A DNA stretch of 59,399 nt from Corynebacterium sp. HMSC29G08 (GCF_001806875.1 NZ_KV786263.1:1-59399); one strand, 5' to 3'; positions 9,682-17,800 are shown, counted from the stretch's first letter. The notes: generated by a model from the letters alone, not told the origin. Numbers and translations are program-made.

Positions 9682-10293
9682 ATGTCAATGACCCGAATCA
9701 TTTCCGGTGAAGCCCGCGGCCGCAAGATTAAAGTGCCGCCGGAAGGCACCCGTCCTACATCGGACCGTGCACGTGAAGGCCTGTTTTCCTCGCTGCAGGT
9801 GCGCTTCGGGTTCATCGGGGAGCGCGTGCTTGACTTGTTTGCCGGCTCCGGCGCACTCGGTCTGGAGGCGGCGTCGCGTGGTGCGGAGTCTGTGGTGTTG
9901 GTGGAGCAAGACGCCAAGGCCGTAGAGATAATCAAGCACAACGCTTCTGTGGTCGGGCACCCGAATGTGACCATTGAGCAGTCCAAGGTGTCTGACTACG
10001 TTGCGCGCGCCCCACGCAACTACTTCTCCATGGTGCTTGCGGATCCGCCGTATGACTTGGCAGATGAAGCAGTTGCGGAGATGGTTGAGGCTTTAAAGCC
10101 TTTGCTTATCGACGGTGCCGTGGTAGTCATCGAGCGCCACCGCGAAAGCCCCGAGACCGCGTGGCCCGCGGAATTTACCCCCACTGGCCAGAAGCTGAAG
10201 AAGCGTCTCTACGGCATTGCGCGTATGGACATGGCGGTCTACACCGACCCTGACGCACCTGAAGCCTCTGATGCACCTGAAGGAGAATCCTAG
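9682..10293 (+). CDS. rsmD: 16S rRNA (guanine(966)-N2)-methyltransferase RsmD
   Basis: A 203-residue SAM-dependent methyltransferase acting on G966 of 16S rRNA during 30S assembly. RIISGEARGRKIKVPPEGTRPTSDRAREGLFS is the family N-terminus (seen as consecutive motifs), LDLFAGSGALGLEAASRGA is the SAM site, and LADPPYDL is the catalytic N-methylation motif. There are two close ATGs (9682 and 9688); TAGGGT (9669-9674) sits 7 nt before 9682, favouring a leaderless start there. The acidic C-terminal tail rich in E, A and P is an extension. coaD starts 1 bp after its stop. Confidence 0.93.
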   Translation: MSMTRIISGEARGRKIKVPPEGTRPTSDRAREGLFSSLQVRFGFIGERVLDLFAGSGALGLEAASRGAESVVLVEQDAKAVEIIKHNASVVGHPNVTIEQSKVSDYVARAPRNYFSMVLADPPYDLADEAVAEMVEALKPLLIDGAVVVIERHRESPETAWPAEFTPTGQKLKKRLYGIARMDMAVYTDPDAPEASDAPEGES

Positions 10294-10294
10294 G

Positions 10295-10798
10295 ATGACC
10301 ACCGCGGTTTGCCCCGGCTCGTTCGACCCAATCACCAACGGCCATTTGGATATTGTCACCCGCGCCGCGCGCCACTTTGACAAGGTCATTGTCCTGGTCA
10401 CCGGAAATCCAACCAAAAAATCGGGCCTTTTTACTATCGACGAGCGCGTCAACCTCATCCGCGAAGCCACCCAACACCTGCCCAATGTGGAGGTGGATAA
10501 CTGGGGCGGTTTGCTGGTGGATTACACCACGGCTCACGGTGTTACGGCGTTGGTGAAGGGACTGCGCACGGCGCTTGATTATGAGTACGAGCTGCCTATG
10601 GCGCAGATGAACCGCAGGCTCACCGGCGTGGATACCTACTTTTTGCTCACGGATGAAAAATACGGCTACATTTCCTCTTCCCTGACTAAGGAAGTGGCCA
10701 AGTACGGTGGCGACATCACTGGTCTTGTTCCGGAACACGTACGTGAAGCGATGGTGCAGAAGCTGCGACCGGGTGACGCGCCGGGTGAAGCGCAGTGA
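10295..10798 (+). CDS. coaD: Pantetheine-phosphate adenylyltransferase
   Basis: A 167-residue enzyme transferring AMP to 4'-phosphopantetheine, the penultimate step of coenzyme A synthesis. The nucleotidyltransferase motif CPGSFDPITNGH (residues 6-17) and the C-terminal ISSSLTKEVAKYGGDITGLVP are characteristic. The ATG at 10295 is preferred because AGGAG precedes it within the end of rsmD; the frame is open upstream only because it overlaps rsmD. The downstream TauE gene overlaps it by 4 bp (GTGA), implying translational coupling. The final step of the pathway, coaE, is at 24031. Confidence 0.96.
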   Translation: MTTAVCPGSFDPITNGHLDIVTRAARHFDKVIVLVTGNPTKKSGLFTIDERVNLIREATQHLPNVEVDNWGGLLVDYTTAHGVTALVKGLRTALDYEYELPMAQMNRRLTGVDTYFLLTDEKYGYISSSLTKEVAKYGGDITGLVPEHVREAMVQKLRPGDAPGEAQ

Positions 10799-11541
10799 CG
10801 GCAGTTCTTGTCGGTATCTTTTTTGCCATCTTCGGCGGCGCCGCACTGCAACGAATCTCCGGTATGGGCTTGGGACTTATCGCAGCGCCAGCGCTGTCGG
10901 TGCTGCTGGGCCCGGTTTCTGGGGTGTTGATGGTCAACGTGTTGGCTACCATGAACGCCGTGGTCAACACGTATTCCATGCGAGAGCGTGTGGATTGGAA
11001 ACGGTTTGCGCCAATTGCAAGTGCGCTTGTGCTGGGGGCTGTGCCGGGTGCCTTTTTGATCCGGGCGATCTCAACAGACCTGCTGCTGATCATTGTGGGC
11101 GTGTTGCTGCTGATTGCGCTGAGCACGGTGACACTGGGCAAACGCTATATCCCAAATATTGAGGGCACAGTGCCCTCAGTTATTGCCGGTGCCGTTGGCG
11201 GATTCATGAATACGCTTGCGGGTGTGGCCGGGCCCTCAATTACCGTGTACGCGCATGCGGCACGGTGGCCGAAGGAAATCTACGCGGCAACGCTGCAGCC
11301 GATCTTTTTAGTTGGCGGAGCAGTGTCCTTCGGCATCAAGGAAGCTACCGGTGCGGCCAACCTAGCCGAGGTTACCCCGCAAACGTGGGTGGTGGGCATT
11401 GTTGCGATGGTGCTGGGCATCATCGTTGGCACCCGCGTCGCGCCGCGCGTGCCGGTGCAAGTGGGCTACCGCATCGCGTTGGCGCTCGCTATCTTCGGTG
11501 GGTTCACCGCGCTTGTGCGCGGCCTGCTGGGCATGTTTTAG
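10795..11541 (+). CDS. TauE/SafE family membrane transporter
   Basis: A 248-residue integral membrane protein with about seven to eight hydrophobic helices, starting with the FGGAALQRISGMGLGLIAAPAL segment typical of the sulfite exporter TauE/SafE family. The second repeat half, GAVGGFMNTLAGVAGPSITVY, is also family-like. Members are proposed to export sulfite, sulfoacetate or other small organosulfur anions; substrate cannot be read from sequence. The GTG start overlaps the coaD stop. It converges on the ABC importer 11 bp away, with the palindrome TAAGCGCTTA in between but no clear terminator. Confidence 0.85.
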   Translation: MTAVLVGIFFAIFGGAALQRISGMGLGLIAAPALSVLLGPVSGVLMVNVLATMNAVVNTYSMRERVDWKRFAPIASALVLGAVPGAFLIRAISTDLLLIIVGVLLLIALSTVTLGKRYIPNIEGTVPSVIAGAVGGFMNTLAGVAGPSITVYAHAARWPKEIYAATLQPIFLVGGAVSFGIKEATGAANLAEVTPQTWVVGIVAMVLGIIVGTRVAPRVPVQVGYRIALALAIFGGFTALVRGLLGMF

Positions 11542-11552
11542 CGTGTAAGCGC

Positions 11553-12326
11553 TTAGAACAGGGTGGAGAGGAACGCCTTGGTGCGTTCCTCCGTCGGGTT
11601 ATCCAGCACTTCTTCGGCAGTGCCCTGCTCAACGATGACGCCGTCGGCCATAAAGACAATGTTGTCTGCCACCTCGCGGGCAAACGCCAGCTCGTGGGTA
11701 ACCACAAGCATCGTCATCCCATCATCTGCAAGCTGGCGCATGACACGTAGGACTTCGCCAACGAGTTCGGGGTCGAGGGCGGAGGTGGGTTCGTCGAAAA
11801 GCATGAGCTTCGGATCCATGGCAACCGCACGCGCGATAGCCACACGCTGCTGCTGGCCACCGGAGAGCTGGATGGGGTAGGCATCCGCCTTGGACTCCAA
11901 GCCGACCATTGTGAGCAGTTCCATCGCGCGGGTCTTTGCCTGCGAAGCGGGCACGCCTTTGACGTGAACCGGGGCTTCAATGATGTTGTCCAACACTGTG
12001 CGGTGGCCAAACAAGTTGAAATTCTGGAACACCATGCCGATCTCACGGCGCTGCTTAGCGGCGTCTTTCTCGCTCATCTCATGCAGCACGCCGTTGCGCT
12101 CACGGTAACCAATCAACTCACCATCTACGTACAGACGGCCAGCTGTGACCTTTTCCAGGTGGTTCACACAACGAAGCAGCGTTGACTTACCGGAGCCAGA
12201 CGGGCCGATGATGCAGGTGACTGTACCCGGCATAACCTCCAGGTCAATGCCCTTGAGCACATCCAGGTTGCCGAAAGACTTCCAGACATCTACAGCCTGG
12301 ACCATGGGAGTGTGTTTAACGGTCAT
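11553..12326 (-). CDS. Polar amino-acid ABC transporter ATP-binding protein
   Basis: A 257-residue ABC ATPase of the GlnQ/HisP group. Walker A is GPSGSGKST (41-49), the Q-loop is [11 protein letters not shown], the signature LSGGQQQR is at 154-161, Walker B is [14 protein letters not shown] and the switch is VVTHE. It energises uptake through the permease encoded 6 bp upstream on the same strand. From memory, the corresponding C. glutamicum locus has been linked to arginine import; substrate is not demonstrable from sequence alone. Confidence 0.93.
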   Translation of the reverse strand: MTVKHTPMVQAVDVWKSFGNLDVLKGIDLEVMPGTVTCIIGPSGSGKSTLLRCVNHLEKVTAGRLYVDGELIGYRERNGVLHEMSEKDAAKQRREIGMVFQNFNLFGHRTVLDNIIEAPVHVKGVPASQAKTRAMELLTMVGLESKADAYPIQLSGGQQQRVAIARAVAMDPKLMLFDEPTSALDPELVGEVLRVMRQLADDGMTMLVVTHELAFAREVADNIVFMADGVIVEQGTAEEVLDNPTEERTKAFLSTLF

Positions 12327-12332
12327 GGTGTG

Positions 12333-13307
12333 TTAGCGACCTTTCTTCTCAGGAGCTTCGATGATCTGGACATTGTTCGGAATGGTGCCCTCAGCGTCAG
12401 CAAGGCTGGCCAGCTGACGCGCGGTGAGCTGGCGAGTCGCACCACGGTCAAAGTAGCGCTCCAGGTAGTGCTGGCCAACCATCAAAATCGAGGTGATGAC
12501 CAGGTACCACGTTGCCGCAACCAAAAGCAGTGGCACCGGCTCAAACAGTGCTGCTGCAATGTCCATCGAGCGGCCGTAGAGCTCATAGGAGTAAGGCACC
12601 GCAACCACAAGGGAGGAGGTCTTCAGAAGTGAAATGAACTCGTTGCCAGTTGGCGGGATGATGATGCGCATTGCCTGAGGCAATACGGTGCGTCGCATTG
12701 TTTGGGACCAGCCCATGCCCAGCGCCTTAGAAGCCTCAATCTGGCCCTCGGGCACGGACGAGACACCTGAGCGGACAATCTCTGCCATGTACGCCGCCTC
12801 ATTCAGACCAAGGCCGACTACAGCCAGCATGAACGCCGAAGACGTAAACGGATCAAGGGAAATCTGGGCGAAGCCAACATTGATGGAGTCATAGATCGCA
12901 CCGATGAGCCCCCAGAACATCAACTGTACGTAGACCGGGGTGCCACGAAAGATCCAGAGAAATATCCACGCGATGGACTTAAACACCGGGTTCGGACTCA
13001 TACGCATCACAGCCAGCAACACGCCGCCGATCACGCCGATCAGCATGGCCAGCACCGTAATTGCGATGGTGTGCAGCGCCGCCGTGGCAATGCGGGTATC
13101 CAACAGGTAGTCAAAGTACGTGGACCAGCCGTAGGCCTCGTTGCGTGCCGCGCCGATGACAAACCAAACCGCTAACGCCAAAAGGACCGCGGCCAACACC
13201 CAACGACCCGGGTGGCGAAGCGGCTTTGCTTCAATGCGCTGTGGACGCTGCTTAGTAGCTGGTTCAAGTGATCCGCCGCCGGTGGGCTGTGTTTCCTGTT
13301 TACTCAT
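12333..13307 (-). CDS. Polar amino-acid ABC transporter permease
   Basis: A 324-residue permease of the HisMQ family. After a cytoplasmic, basic and proline-rich N-terminus of about 30 residues there is an extra hydrophobic helix (about 32-52) and then the core domain. The coupling EAA loop reads EASKALGMGWSQTMRRTVLPQ. IFRGTPVYVQLMFWG is the typical HisMQ signature. The order binding protein, permease, ATPase on the minus strand with short gaps marks a single operon. Only one permease gene is present, so the transporter is presumably a homodimer in the membrane. Confidence 0.92.
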   Translation of the reverse strand: MSKQETQPTGGGSLEPATKQRPQRIEAKPLRHPGRWVLAAVLLALAVWFVIGAARNEAYGWSTYFDYLLDTRIATAALHTIAITVLAMLIGVIGGVLLAVMRMSPNPVFKSIAWIFLWIFRGTPVYVQLMFWGLIGAIYDSINVGFAQISLDPFTSSAFMLAVVGLGLNEAAYMAEIVRSGVSSVPEGQIEASKALGMGWSQTMRRTVLPQAMRIIIPPTGNEFISLLKTSSLVVAVPYSYELYGRSMDIAAALFEPVPLLLVAATWYLVITSILMVGQHYLERYFDRGATRQLTARQLASLADAEGTIPNNVQIIEAPEKKGR

Positions 13308-13343
13308 AGTTAAAAATCCCAGTCTTTATCGCTGCTATTACGT

Positions 13344-14252
13344 CTAATGCTTAATCGGCTCTTCATTAATCAGCGCTTCTTCAAGGTGCCCTTTTTCCAC
13401 ACCCCACTGCGCAAGAATCCGGTCATAATCGCCGGTGTCAATGAGATGCTGCACAGCGGCTGCAAGCGCGGGTGCAAGCTCCGAGCCCTTTGGCACTGCA
13501 ATGCCGTACGGGGCAGCATCAAACATCTCACCGGTGAGCACAAGTTTGCCCTCAGAACGCTGGACTGCCCACGCAGTGACGGGGGAGTCAGCGCTGACCG
13601 CATCCGCACGGCCGACAAGCGCTGCAAGTGAGGCGTTATCGGCGGTATCGAAAGACAGCACCGTGATCGGTTCCTCGCCAGCCTCTTCGCAAGCCTGGCT
13701 CTTCGGACGGACGTCATCCGTTTCAGAGACCGTGGTGCGCTGTACCGCGACCGTCAATCCACACGGGTGGCTCGGGTCAATATCCGTACCGGGCTGCGTT
13801 GCCCACTGAATACCGGCGTAGAGGAAGTTGACAAAGTCGAACGTCTTGCGGCGTTCCTCATTATCAGTAAACCCAGACATGCCTGCGTCAAGGCTTCCGG
13901 CTTGAACTGCTGGCAAGATGAGTGAGAAGTCCATCTCCTGCGGGTCAAACTCAAGCCCCATGATGCTGGCTAGTGCGCGTCCGAGGTCAAGCTCTAGGCC
14001 AATGAGTTGGCCTTCGGAATCTTTGAACTCAAAGGGTGCGAATGGGGGATTAGCGCCGATGGAAAACTTGCCGTCGGCGCTGACCTTGGAGGGCACCATC
14101 GCGGCGATTTCTGGGACGGTGTCGGGCTCAATGGCCTCCCAGCCCTCCGGGTTGCCGCCCTCATGGTTAGTCACGCAACCTGCAAGGCTCACTGCTGCTG
14201 CAAGAGCAACAGCGGCGGCTGAGGCGCGTTTGAAGTGTTGTGAAATCTGCAT
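13344..14252 (-). CDS. Amino-acid ABC transporter substrate-binding lipoprotein
   Basis: A 302-residue family-3 solute-binding protein. It has a signal peptide ending in the lipobox SLAGC (Cys26), so it is anchored to the outer face of the membrane. The mature part shows FSIGANPPFAPFEFKDSEGQLIGLELDLGRAL, DAGMSGFTDNEERRKTFDFVNFL, and GIAVPKGSEL, the usual ligand-lobe signatures. It is the first gene of the three-gene importer. The ligand is a polar, possibly cationic, amino acid by family. Confidence 0.92.
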   Translation of the reverse strand: MQISQHFKRASAAAVALAAAVSLAGCVTNHEGGNPEGWEAIEPDTVPEIAAMVPSKVSADGKFSIGANPPFAPFEFKDSEGQLIGLELDLGRALASIMGLEFDPQEMDFSLILPAVQAGSLDAGMSGFTDNEERRKTFDFVNFLYAGIQWATQPGTDIDPSHPCGLTVAVQRTTVSETDDVRPKSQACEEAGEEPITVLSFDTADNASLAALVGRADAVSADSPVTAWAVQRSEGKLVLTGEMFDAAPYGIAVPKGSELAPALAAAVQHLIDTGDYDRILAQWGVEKGHLEEALINEEPIKH

Positions 14253-14317
14253 AAGTCTTTCGGGTTAAAAATTACGCTCTACTGCATAATAAACCCTTTA
14301 CTCATGCATGCGGGAAT

Positions 14318-14338
14318 CCTTCCGGCGCGCCCGGAAGG
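14318..14338 (-). terminator. Inverted repeat downstream of the secreted-protein gene
   Basis: A perfect 8-bp inverted repeat, CCTTCCGG and CCGGAAGG around a 5-nt loop, begins 4 bp after the stop of the minus-strand gene at 14343-14954 and precedes the ABC importer. No T-run follows on the minus strand (ATTCCC), so efficiency as an intrinsic terminator is doubtful. It could separate the secreted-protein transcript from the importer operon. Confidence 0.45.
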
Positions 14339-14342
14339 CGGA

Positions 14343-14954
14343 TTAGAAGGTAAACGCCGGGATCTCTACGCCTGCGTGGCGAAGTCCACGCATCACCAAC
14401 TCAGTTACCTGACCAATAACCAGCAAGCCGAGCAGAACCGGGATGATGACAGACGTTGCCTGGCTGGATCCGCGGGAGCTCTGCGCCCAATCGCCGGTGA
14501 ACATGCCCGAAGACATCATGGACGAGCCCTGCAGCTCCTGCTTGAGTAGCTCCACAGGGTTCGCGGTATCCGGAACAGCGGAACCGACTGCCCAAGCCTG
14601 AACGAAGTCCTTACCTTCACCTTCGGGCATGTCCTTGGTCCAGTCCATAAACATATCCGAGCTGGAAACCTTCTTGAACGGGTTCTTATCTGGGTCGATG
14701 TACATCGGGTCGGTGTACGGATCCGGATTCAGCTTCTCCAAGCCAGGGGACGGAGCACCCAGGGTTGGGCGCAGCGGCACATTCTTCGAGTCATCACGAG
14801 TGGAGCCGGCCTTTTCTGCGGAGCTTTGGGCGTCCTGCTTATTCGTCTTATCCGAGCTTGAGGGGGTGTCGCCCTCAGCCGCCACTGCGCTTACAGCAGT
14901 GGAGCCGGTGAAGATGACAGCAGCAGCGAGCGAGGAGGCAAGAATTTTACGCAT
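14343..14954 (-). CDS. Secreted or membrane-anchored protein of unknown function
   Basis: A 203-residue protein not assigned to a family. An N-terminal signal peptide (MRKILASSLAAAVIFTGSTA..., cleavage probably near AVAAEG) is followed by a Ser/Lys/Asp-rich low-complexity stretch, then PDPYTDPMYIDPDKNPF and a region ending in GSSMMSSGMFTGDWAQ. A C-terminal hydrophobic helix (TSVIIPVLLGLLVIGQVTELVM) could anchor it in the membrane with a short cytoplasmic tail. There is no Shine-Dalgarno; TATTAT (14962-14967, minus strand) ends 7 nt before the ATG, indicating a leaderless start. Divergent from the DUF2314-like gene. Confidence 0.75.
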   Translation of the reverse strand: MRKILASSLAAAVIFTGSTAVSAVAAEGDTPSSSDKTNKQDAQSSAEKAGSTRDDSKNVPLRPTLGAPSPGLEKLNPDPYTDPMYIDPDKNPFKKVSSSDMFMDWTKDMPEGEGKDFVQAWAVGSAVPDTANPVELLKQELQGSSMMSSGMFTGDWAQSSRGSSQATSVIIPVLLGLLVIGQVTELVMRGLRHAGVEIPAFTF

Positions 14955-15108
14955 GACGGAGATAATAACGGGTTACGCAGACTACGACCAACGGTTTGGG
15001 GCTTCGCGGTTGCTAATTTTCCTGCGGGGACCTGAATGCTGGAACGGGCACTGAAATACAAGGCATCGACCATGGCTTGCAATGTGAGAAAAGGGTAAGA
15101 ATATCTGC

Positions 15109-15444
15109 ATGACGTTTGGTGAATTCGAAATGCCCACGCCTGTTGATTACCACCTTGAAAACGGCGAGGAAATACATGCCCAGTACCCAGATACTTTCGG
15201 CCTGCCGGCTCGCGCTGTACGCGAGAACCTCAAGGTTGGAGACATTGTCAAAATGATCTTCGTGCTGAATGATCCAGACCCCGGAGTGCCAGGGGCTGAG
15301 CGCATGTGGGTCACCGTCTCAGCACGACAAGGCGCTAACTATGTTGGCGAGCTGAACAATGAGCCCGCCCTGGTGCGGGGAGCTAAAGTTGGGGACTTCA
15401 TTGAGTTTGGCCCGGAACACGTCATCGATATTTACGAAGACTGA
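15109..15444 (+). CDS. Small DUF2314-like protein
   Basis: A 111-residue soluble protein. YPDTFGLPARAVRENLKVGDIVKMIF, then ERMWVTVSARQGANYVGELNNEPA and GDFIEFGPEHVIDIYED resemble the DUF2314/DUF2185 group, which includes proteins found next to polymorphic toxins as well as free-standing copies; no toxin is adjacent here. The 154-bp gap to the divergent secreted-protein gene holds both promoters. TAAGAAT (15096-15102) ends 6 nt before the ATG, and a weak AAGGG lies at 15091-15095, so leaderless and weak-SD starts are both possible. Confidence 0.7.
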   Translation: MTFGEFEMPTPVDYHLENGEEIHAQYPDTFGLPARAVRENLKVGDIVKMIFVLNDPDPGVPGAERMWVTVSARQGANYVGELNNEPALVRGAKVGDFIEFGPEHVIDIYED

Positions 15445-15493
15445 CGTAGCGTCGCGCTGGAACCGAATCAAAGGCTGAACCAACTGACGAAAA

Positions 15494-15534
15494 GAAGCCC
15501 CGAGACATAACCAAAAGCGTTGTCTCGGGACTTC
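15494..15534 (-). terminator. Intrinsic terminator of the tRNA gene
   Basis: On the minus strand a 14-nt arm starting GAAGTCCCGAGACA pairs with TGTCTCGGGGCTTC across a 13-nt loop, with one mismatch, and is followed by TTTTC. It starts 6 nt after the tRNA 3' end, so it should end the tRNA transcript. Confidence 0.75.
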
Positions 15535-15540
15535 ACGTTG

Positions 15541-15614
15541 TGCCCCAGGTGAGACTCGAACTCACACTGGACGGGTTTTGAATCCGTTGCCTCTGCCAAT
15601 TGGGCTACTGGGGC
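15541..15614 (-). tRNA. tRNA with anticodon CAA (Leu), short variable arm
   Basis: A 74-nt cloverleaf is readable on the minus strand. The acceptor arm GCCCCAG pairs with CTGGGGC, and the discriminator is A. The D arm GCC/GGC has AATTGG in the loop. The anticodon loop TTCAAAA has CAA at 15578-15580. The T arm is GTGAG-TTCGAGT-CTCAC. CCA is not encoded. The anticodon reads UUG, so leucine. The variable loop is only 5 nt, whereas leucine tRNAs normally carry a long variable arm, and the last anticodon-stem pair is A31-C39. The amino-acid identity is therefore less certain than the tRNA call. Confidence 0.85.
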
Positions 15615-15625
15615 GACGTCAGGAG

Positions 15626-15656
15626 AGTATATAGCAGGGATACTCCCTGGCGTGAA
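15626..15656 (-). promoter_or_regulatory. Candidate promoter of the tRNA gene
   Basis: On the minus strand TATACT (15631-15626) lies about 11 nt before the mature tRNA 5' end, a strong actinobacterial -10 element. A possible -35, TTCACG (15656-15651), is 19 bp upstream. The -10 is convincing and the -35 weak. Confidence 0.5.
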
Positions 15657-15657
15657 T

Positions 15658-15697
15658 CGCGTGGTCATTGCACCTGAAACATGCGACAAACCACGCG
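15658..15697 (-). terminator. Inverted repeat after the DcuC-type carrier gene
   Basis: A perfect 8-bp inverted repeat, CGCGTGGT and ACCACGCG with a 24-nt loop, lies 9 bp after the stop codon of the minus-strand carrier gene and before the tRNA promoter. No T-run follows, so it may be only a weak terminator or an mRNA 3'-end stabiliser. Confidence 0.4.
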
Positions 15698-15706
15698 CTT
15701 ACAGAA

Positions 15707-17173
15707 CTACGCGATAAACAAGAACGCGAAGACTACAGAAGCGATGGTGCCGGCAATCATCGGCACCAAGGTGCGGCGTACTAGGTCGATCGGGTTCACG
15801 TTGAGCGCACCCGACACAATGATCACTGCGGCGTTGACAGGGGAGCCTTGGCGCATCAGGTTAGACGCCGACCAAATGGAGGTAAGCATCTGCGGTGCGT
15901 GGATAGAGGTCTCGGCTGCTAGGCCCGGCACCATCTCAGAGAACGCGAAGTACGGCGCCACACCAGAGCCGGTGAGCAACGCCATGAGCGCCGTAGCTAC
16001 AACGAAAACGATCACCATGAGCGCTGCGGCACCGGAGGACTTCTGCGCGAGGTTGGTCAGGCCCTCAATCACGCCCATCTGCGTGATGCCCTCAACCAGA
16101 ACGGCTGCGGCAACAATCAAGGCGACAACGCCTGCGGCAGCCTCACCAAGGCCAGAGAAAAATTCCTTGAGAGAATCCACTGCGTAGTTGATGTTCTTCA
16201 GGCGGATTGCCTCAATGATCATGGTCAGCATCAACGACACTACGGTCACTGGCAAAATGTCAGCCTCAAAGCCGATCAGGTCCATCCGGTTGAGGATTGC
16301 AGAGACGATGATCAACAGCAGCGGCAGAAGGGGCAGCACTGCGTAGAAACCAGGTAGGCCCTCGGCACGCTCCACAGCCTCGCGGACACGACGATCAGAT
16401 TCAGATTCCGGCAGGTCGGCGGTGGTGGGGGTGGCGTCGGTGGCGTCGTCAAGCGGAGAAGCTCCTGCCTTGGCTGTAAGTTCTGCCTGCAGCTTGGCTG
16501 CGTCCTTGATGTCACAACGACGCTGCCACCACATGTGGGTAATCGCCACAACAATCAACGCGGGGATCGCGGACTTGGCCACGTTGTCAAACACAAACTC
16601 GGTGACGGTCATGCCGGTCAACTCCGCGCCCTGGATCAGGCCAGCCTCCAGGGGAGACGGCGCGATGGTTGAAGACGTCACGATGATCGCGCCCACCGTC
16701 AGCGGGGACAGGCCCGCAGCAATCAGCGCAGGCATCAGCGTTGCCACCAACAACAGCGACAGTGCAGCAGCCGAAGGTACAACCAACGACAGCAGTGTGC
16801 CCACAAGGAAGCCGATTGGCACCAGCCAGTAGGAGCCGTGGAACCTACGAAGTGGTTTGGACAGTGCAACCACCGTCTTCGCATCAGCGCCGATGTGGCG
16901 CATGTAGCCCACGAAACCGAACAGCACCATAATCGCCATGCCGGTGCCGGCAAAGCGGGACTTGAACAAAGACTCAATGATCAACAACTCGTCATAAAAC
17001 GCGTTGCTGGACGGGTCGAACTTTGCACTGGAGTACTCAATGCGGCCAGCGGCTGCCGCGATCATGAGAAGCAACACGCCAACCGCGAAAATTGCGGACG
17101 CGGCATGCACTTTCTTAAAAATGAAATAGCCGACAGCTGCAATCGCAGCCACGGAAAGCAGGATGTAAAACAT
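15707..17173 (-). CDS. dcuC: C4-dicarboxylate carrier, DcuC-type family
   Basis: A 488-residue polytopic membrane protein with about twelve hydrophobic segments and a polar central loop (about residues 215-265, rich in Asp, Glu and Ala). GSGVAPYFAFSEMVP and SIWSASNLMRQGSPVNAAVIIVSGALNVNP match the DcuC/C4-dicarboxylate anaerobic carrier family, which exchanges or exports succinate, fumarate and related acids. Substrate and direction are inferred from family only. The ATG at 17173 is preceded by AGGGAAA. A 12-bp tandem duplication lies 38 bp upstream of the start. Confidence 0.82.
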   Translation of the reverse strand: MFYILLSVAAIAAVGYFIFKKVHAASAIFAVGVLLLMIAAAAGRIEYSSAKFDPSSNAFYDELLIIESLFKSRFAGTGMAIMVLFGFVGYMRHIGADAKTVVALSKPLRRFHGSYWLVPIGFLVGTLLSLVVPSAAALSLLLVATLMPALIAAGLSPLTVGAIIVTSSTIAPSPLEAGLIQGAELTGMTVTEFVFDNVAKSAIPALIVVAITHMWWQRRCDIKDAAKLQAELTAKAGASPLDDATDATPTTADLPESESDRRVREAVERAEGLPGFYAVLPLLPLLLIIVSAILNRMDLIGFEADILPVTVVSLMLTMIIEAIRLKNINYAVDSLKEFFSGLGEAAAGVVALIVAAAVLVEGITQMGVIEGLTNLAQKSSGAAALMVIVFVVATALMALLTGSGVAPYFAFSEMVPGLAAETSIHAPQMLTSIWSASNLMRQGSPVNAAVIIVSGALNVNPIDLVRRTLVPMIAGTIASVVFAFLFIA

Positions 17174-17210
17174 CTATAGTTTCCCTATTCTTAGTCTGGT
17201 AATGCGCTGT

Positions 17211-17234
17211 TAAACCTATATCTAAACCTATATC
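17211..17234. repeat. Perfect 12-bp tandem duplication upstream of the DcuC-type gene
   Basis: TAAACCTATATC occurs twice in direct succession (17211-17222 and 17223-17234), 38-61 bp upstream of the carrier start codon. On the minus strand each copy contains TATAGGTTTA, so the duplication could double a -10-like element or regulator half-site. Which of these is true is not readable from sequence. Confidence 0.7.
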
Positions 17235-17320
17235 GGCATGCACCTGATCGCGGAACTCAAAGCGATGAAATCTATAGATGTGTGAAGGATCTCACTGCGT
17301 CTAATAATGCTTGGGGATAA

Positions 17321-17791
17321 TACCCACGGCAACCATATGTAGCCCAGTTCGCACAAGGTCCACAGCCTGGTGGGAAGTCTGGTGCGTCGGCCGGAGGTAT
17401 GCAGCGTAAGCGGGAAGTGAACCCGGAGACGCTGCAGAACATCTTCGCTCACGTTGTTGCTGCTGACCATCGCTTCAGGCTTCCTGCGCTATCACACACT
17501 GACCGGGTCGCTGTTGGGCGATGAATTCGCCGCAGTTCGAAACATGTAGGGGTACGAAAAATCCTTCAATGCAGATGGCTCGATCGAAACAGGCTTTGAG
17601 CTCAAGATGGTAATGCAGGAAGAGACGCTCAATGACTGGACGGCGATCCCCTTAGCGGTAGCGAGTGTGCTGGGGTTATACCTGACTGCGGTGATCCTTT
17701 CTCGCAGCGCTCGTTCATGGTGGGCTCGCCGCAACCGCAGTACCAGCAGCAGTACCAGCAGCGCCCACCACACGGGCCGTTGGGCCGCTAA
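17321..17791 (+). pseudogene. Decayed proline/glutamine-rich membrane-protein gene
   Basis: A continuous protein can be read only by changing frame. From 17321 one frame gives a Pro/Gln/Gly-rich head (YPRQPY, QGPQPGGKSG), a basic stretch and VNPETLQNIF. At about 17435-17450 the reading shifts to another frame, giving a membrane helix (LTLLLLTIASGFLRY), an extracytoplasmic part interrupted by TAG at 17547-17549, and a second helix (IPLAVASVLGLYLTAVIL). Near 17700-17729 it shifts back to the first frame for a tail PQPQYQQQYQQRPPHGPLGR and a stop at 17789. Two frameshifts plus a nonsense codon indicate a dead gene encoding a small two-helix membrane protein. The family is not recognised. Confidence 0.65.
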
Positions 17792-17800
17792 GATCTCGTC

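Noticed and set aside
9665..9683. Half-match to a DtxR box (CTAGGTTAGGGTAAATGCC region) before rsmD
   Set aside because: Only the left half-site fits; about 12 of 19 positions agree, and rsmD is an unlikely iron target.
12145..12336. Small plus-strand frames opposite the ABC ATPase
   Set aside because: They are reverse-strand images of the ATPase coding sequence.
9945..14252. Possible riboswitch or T-box ahead of the transporter and amino-acid genes
   Set aside because: I looked for conserved riboswitch cores ahead of thiL, the ABC importer, pheST and tyrS and saw none; leaders are too short.
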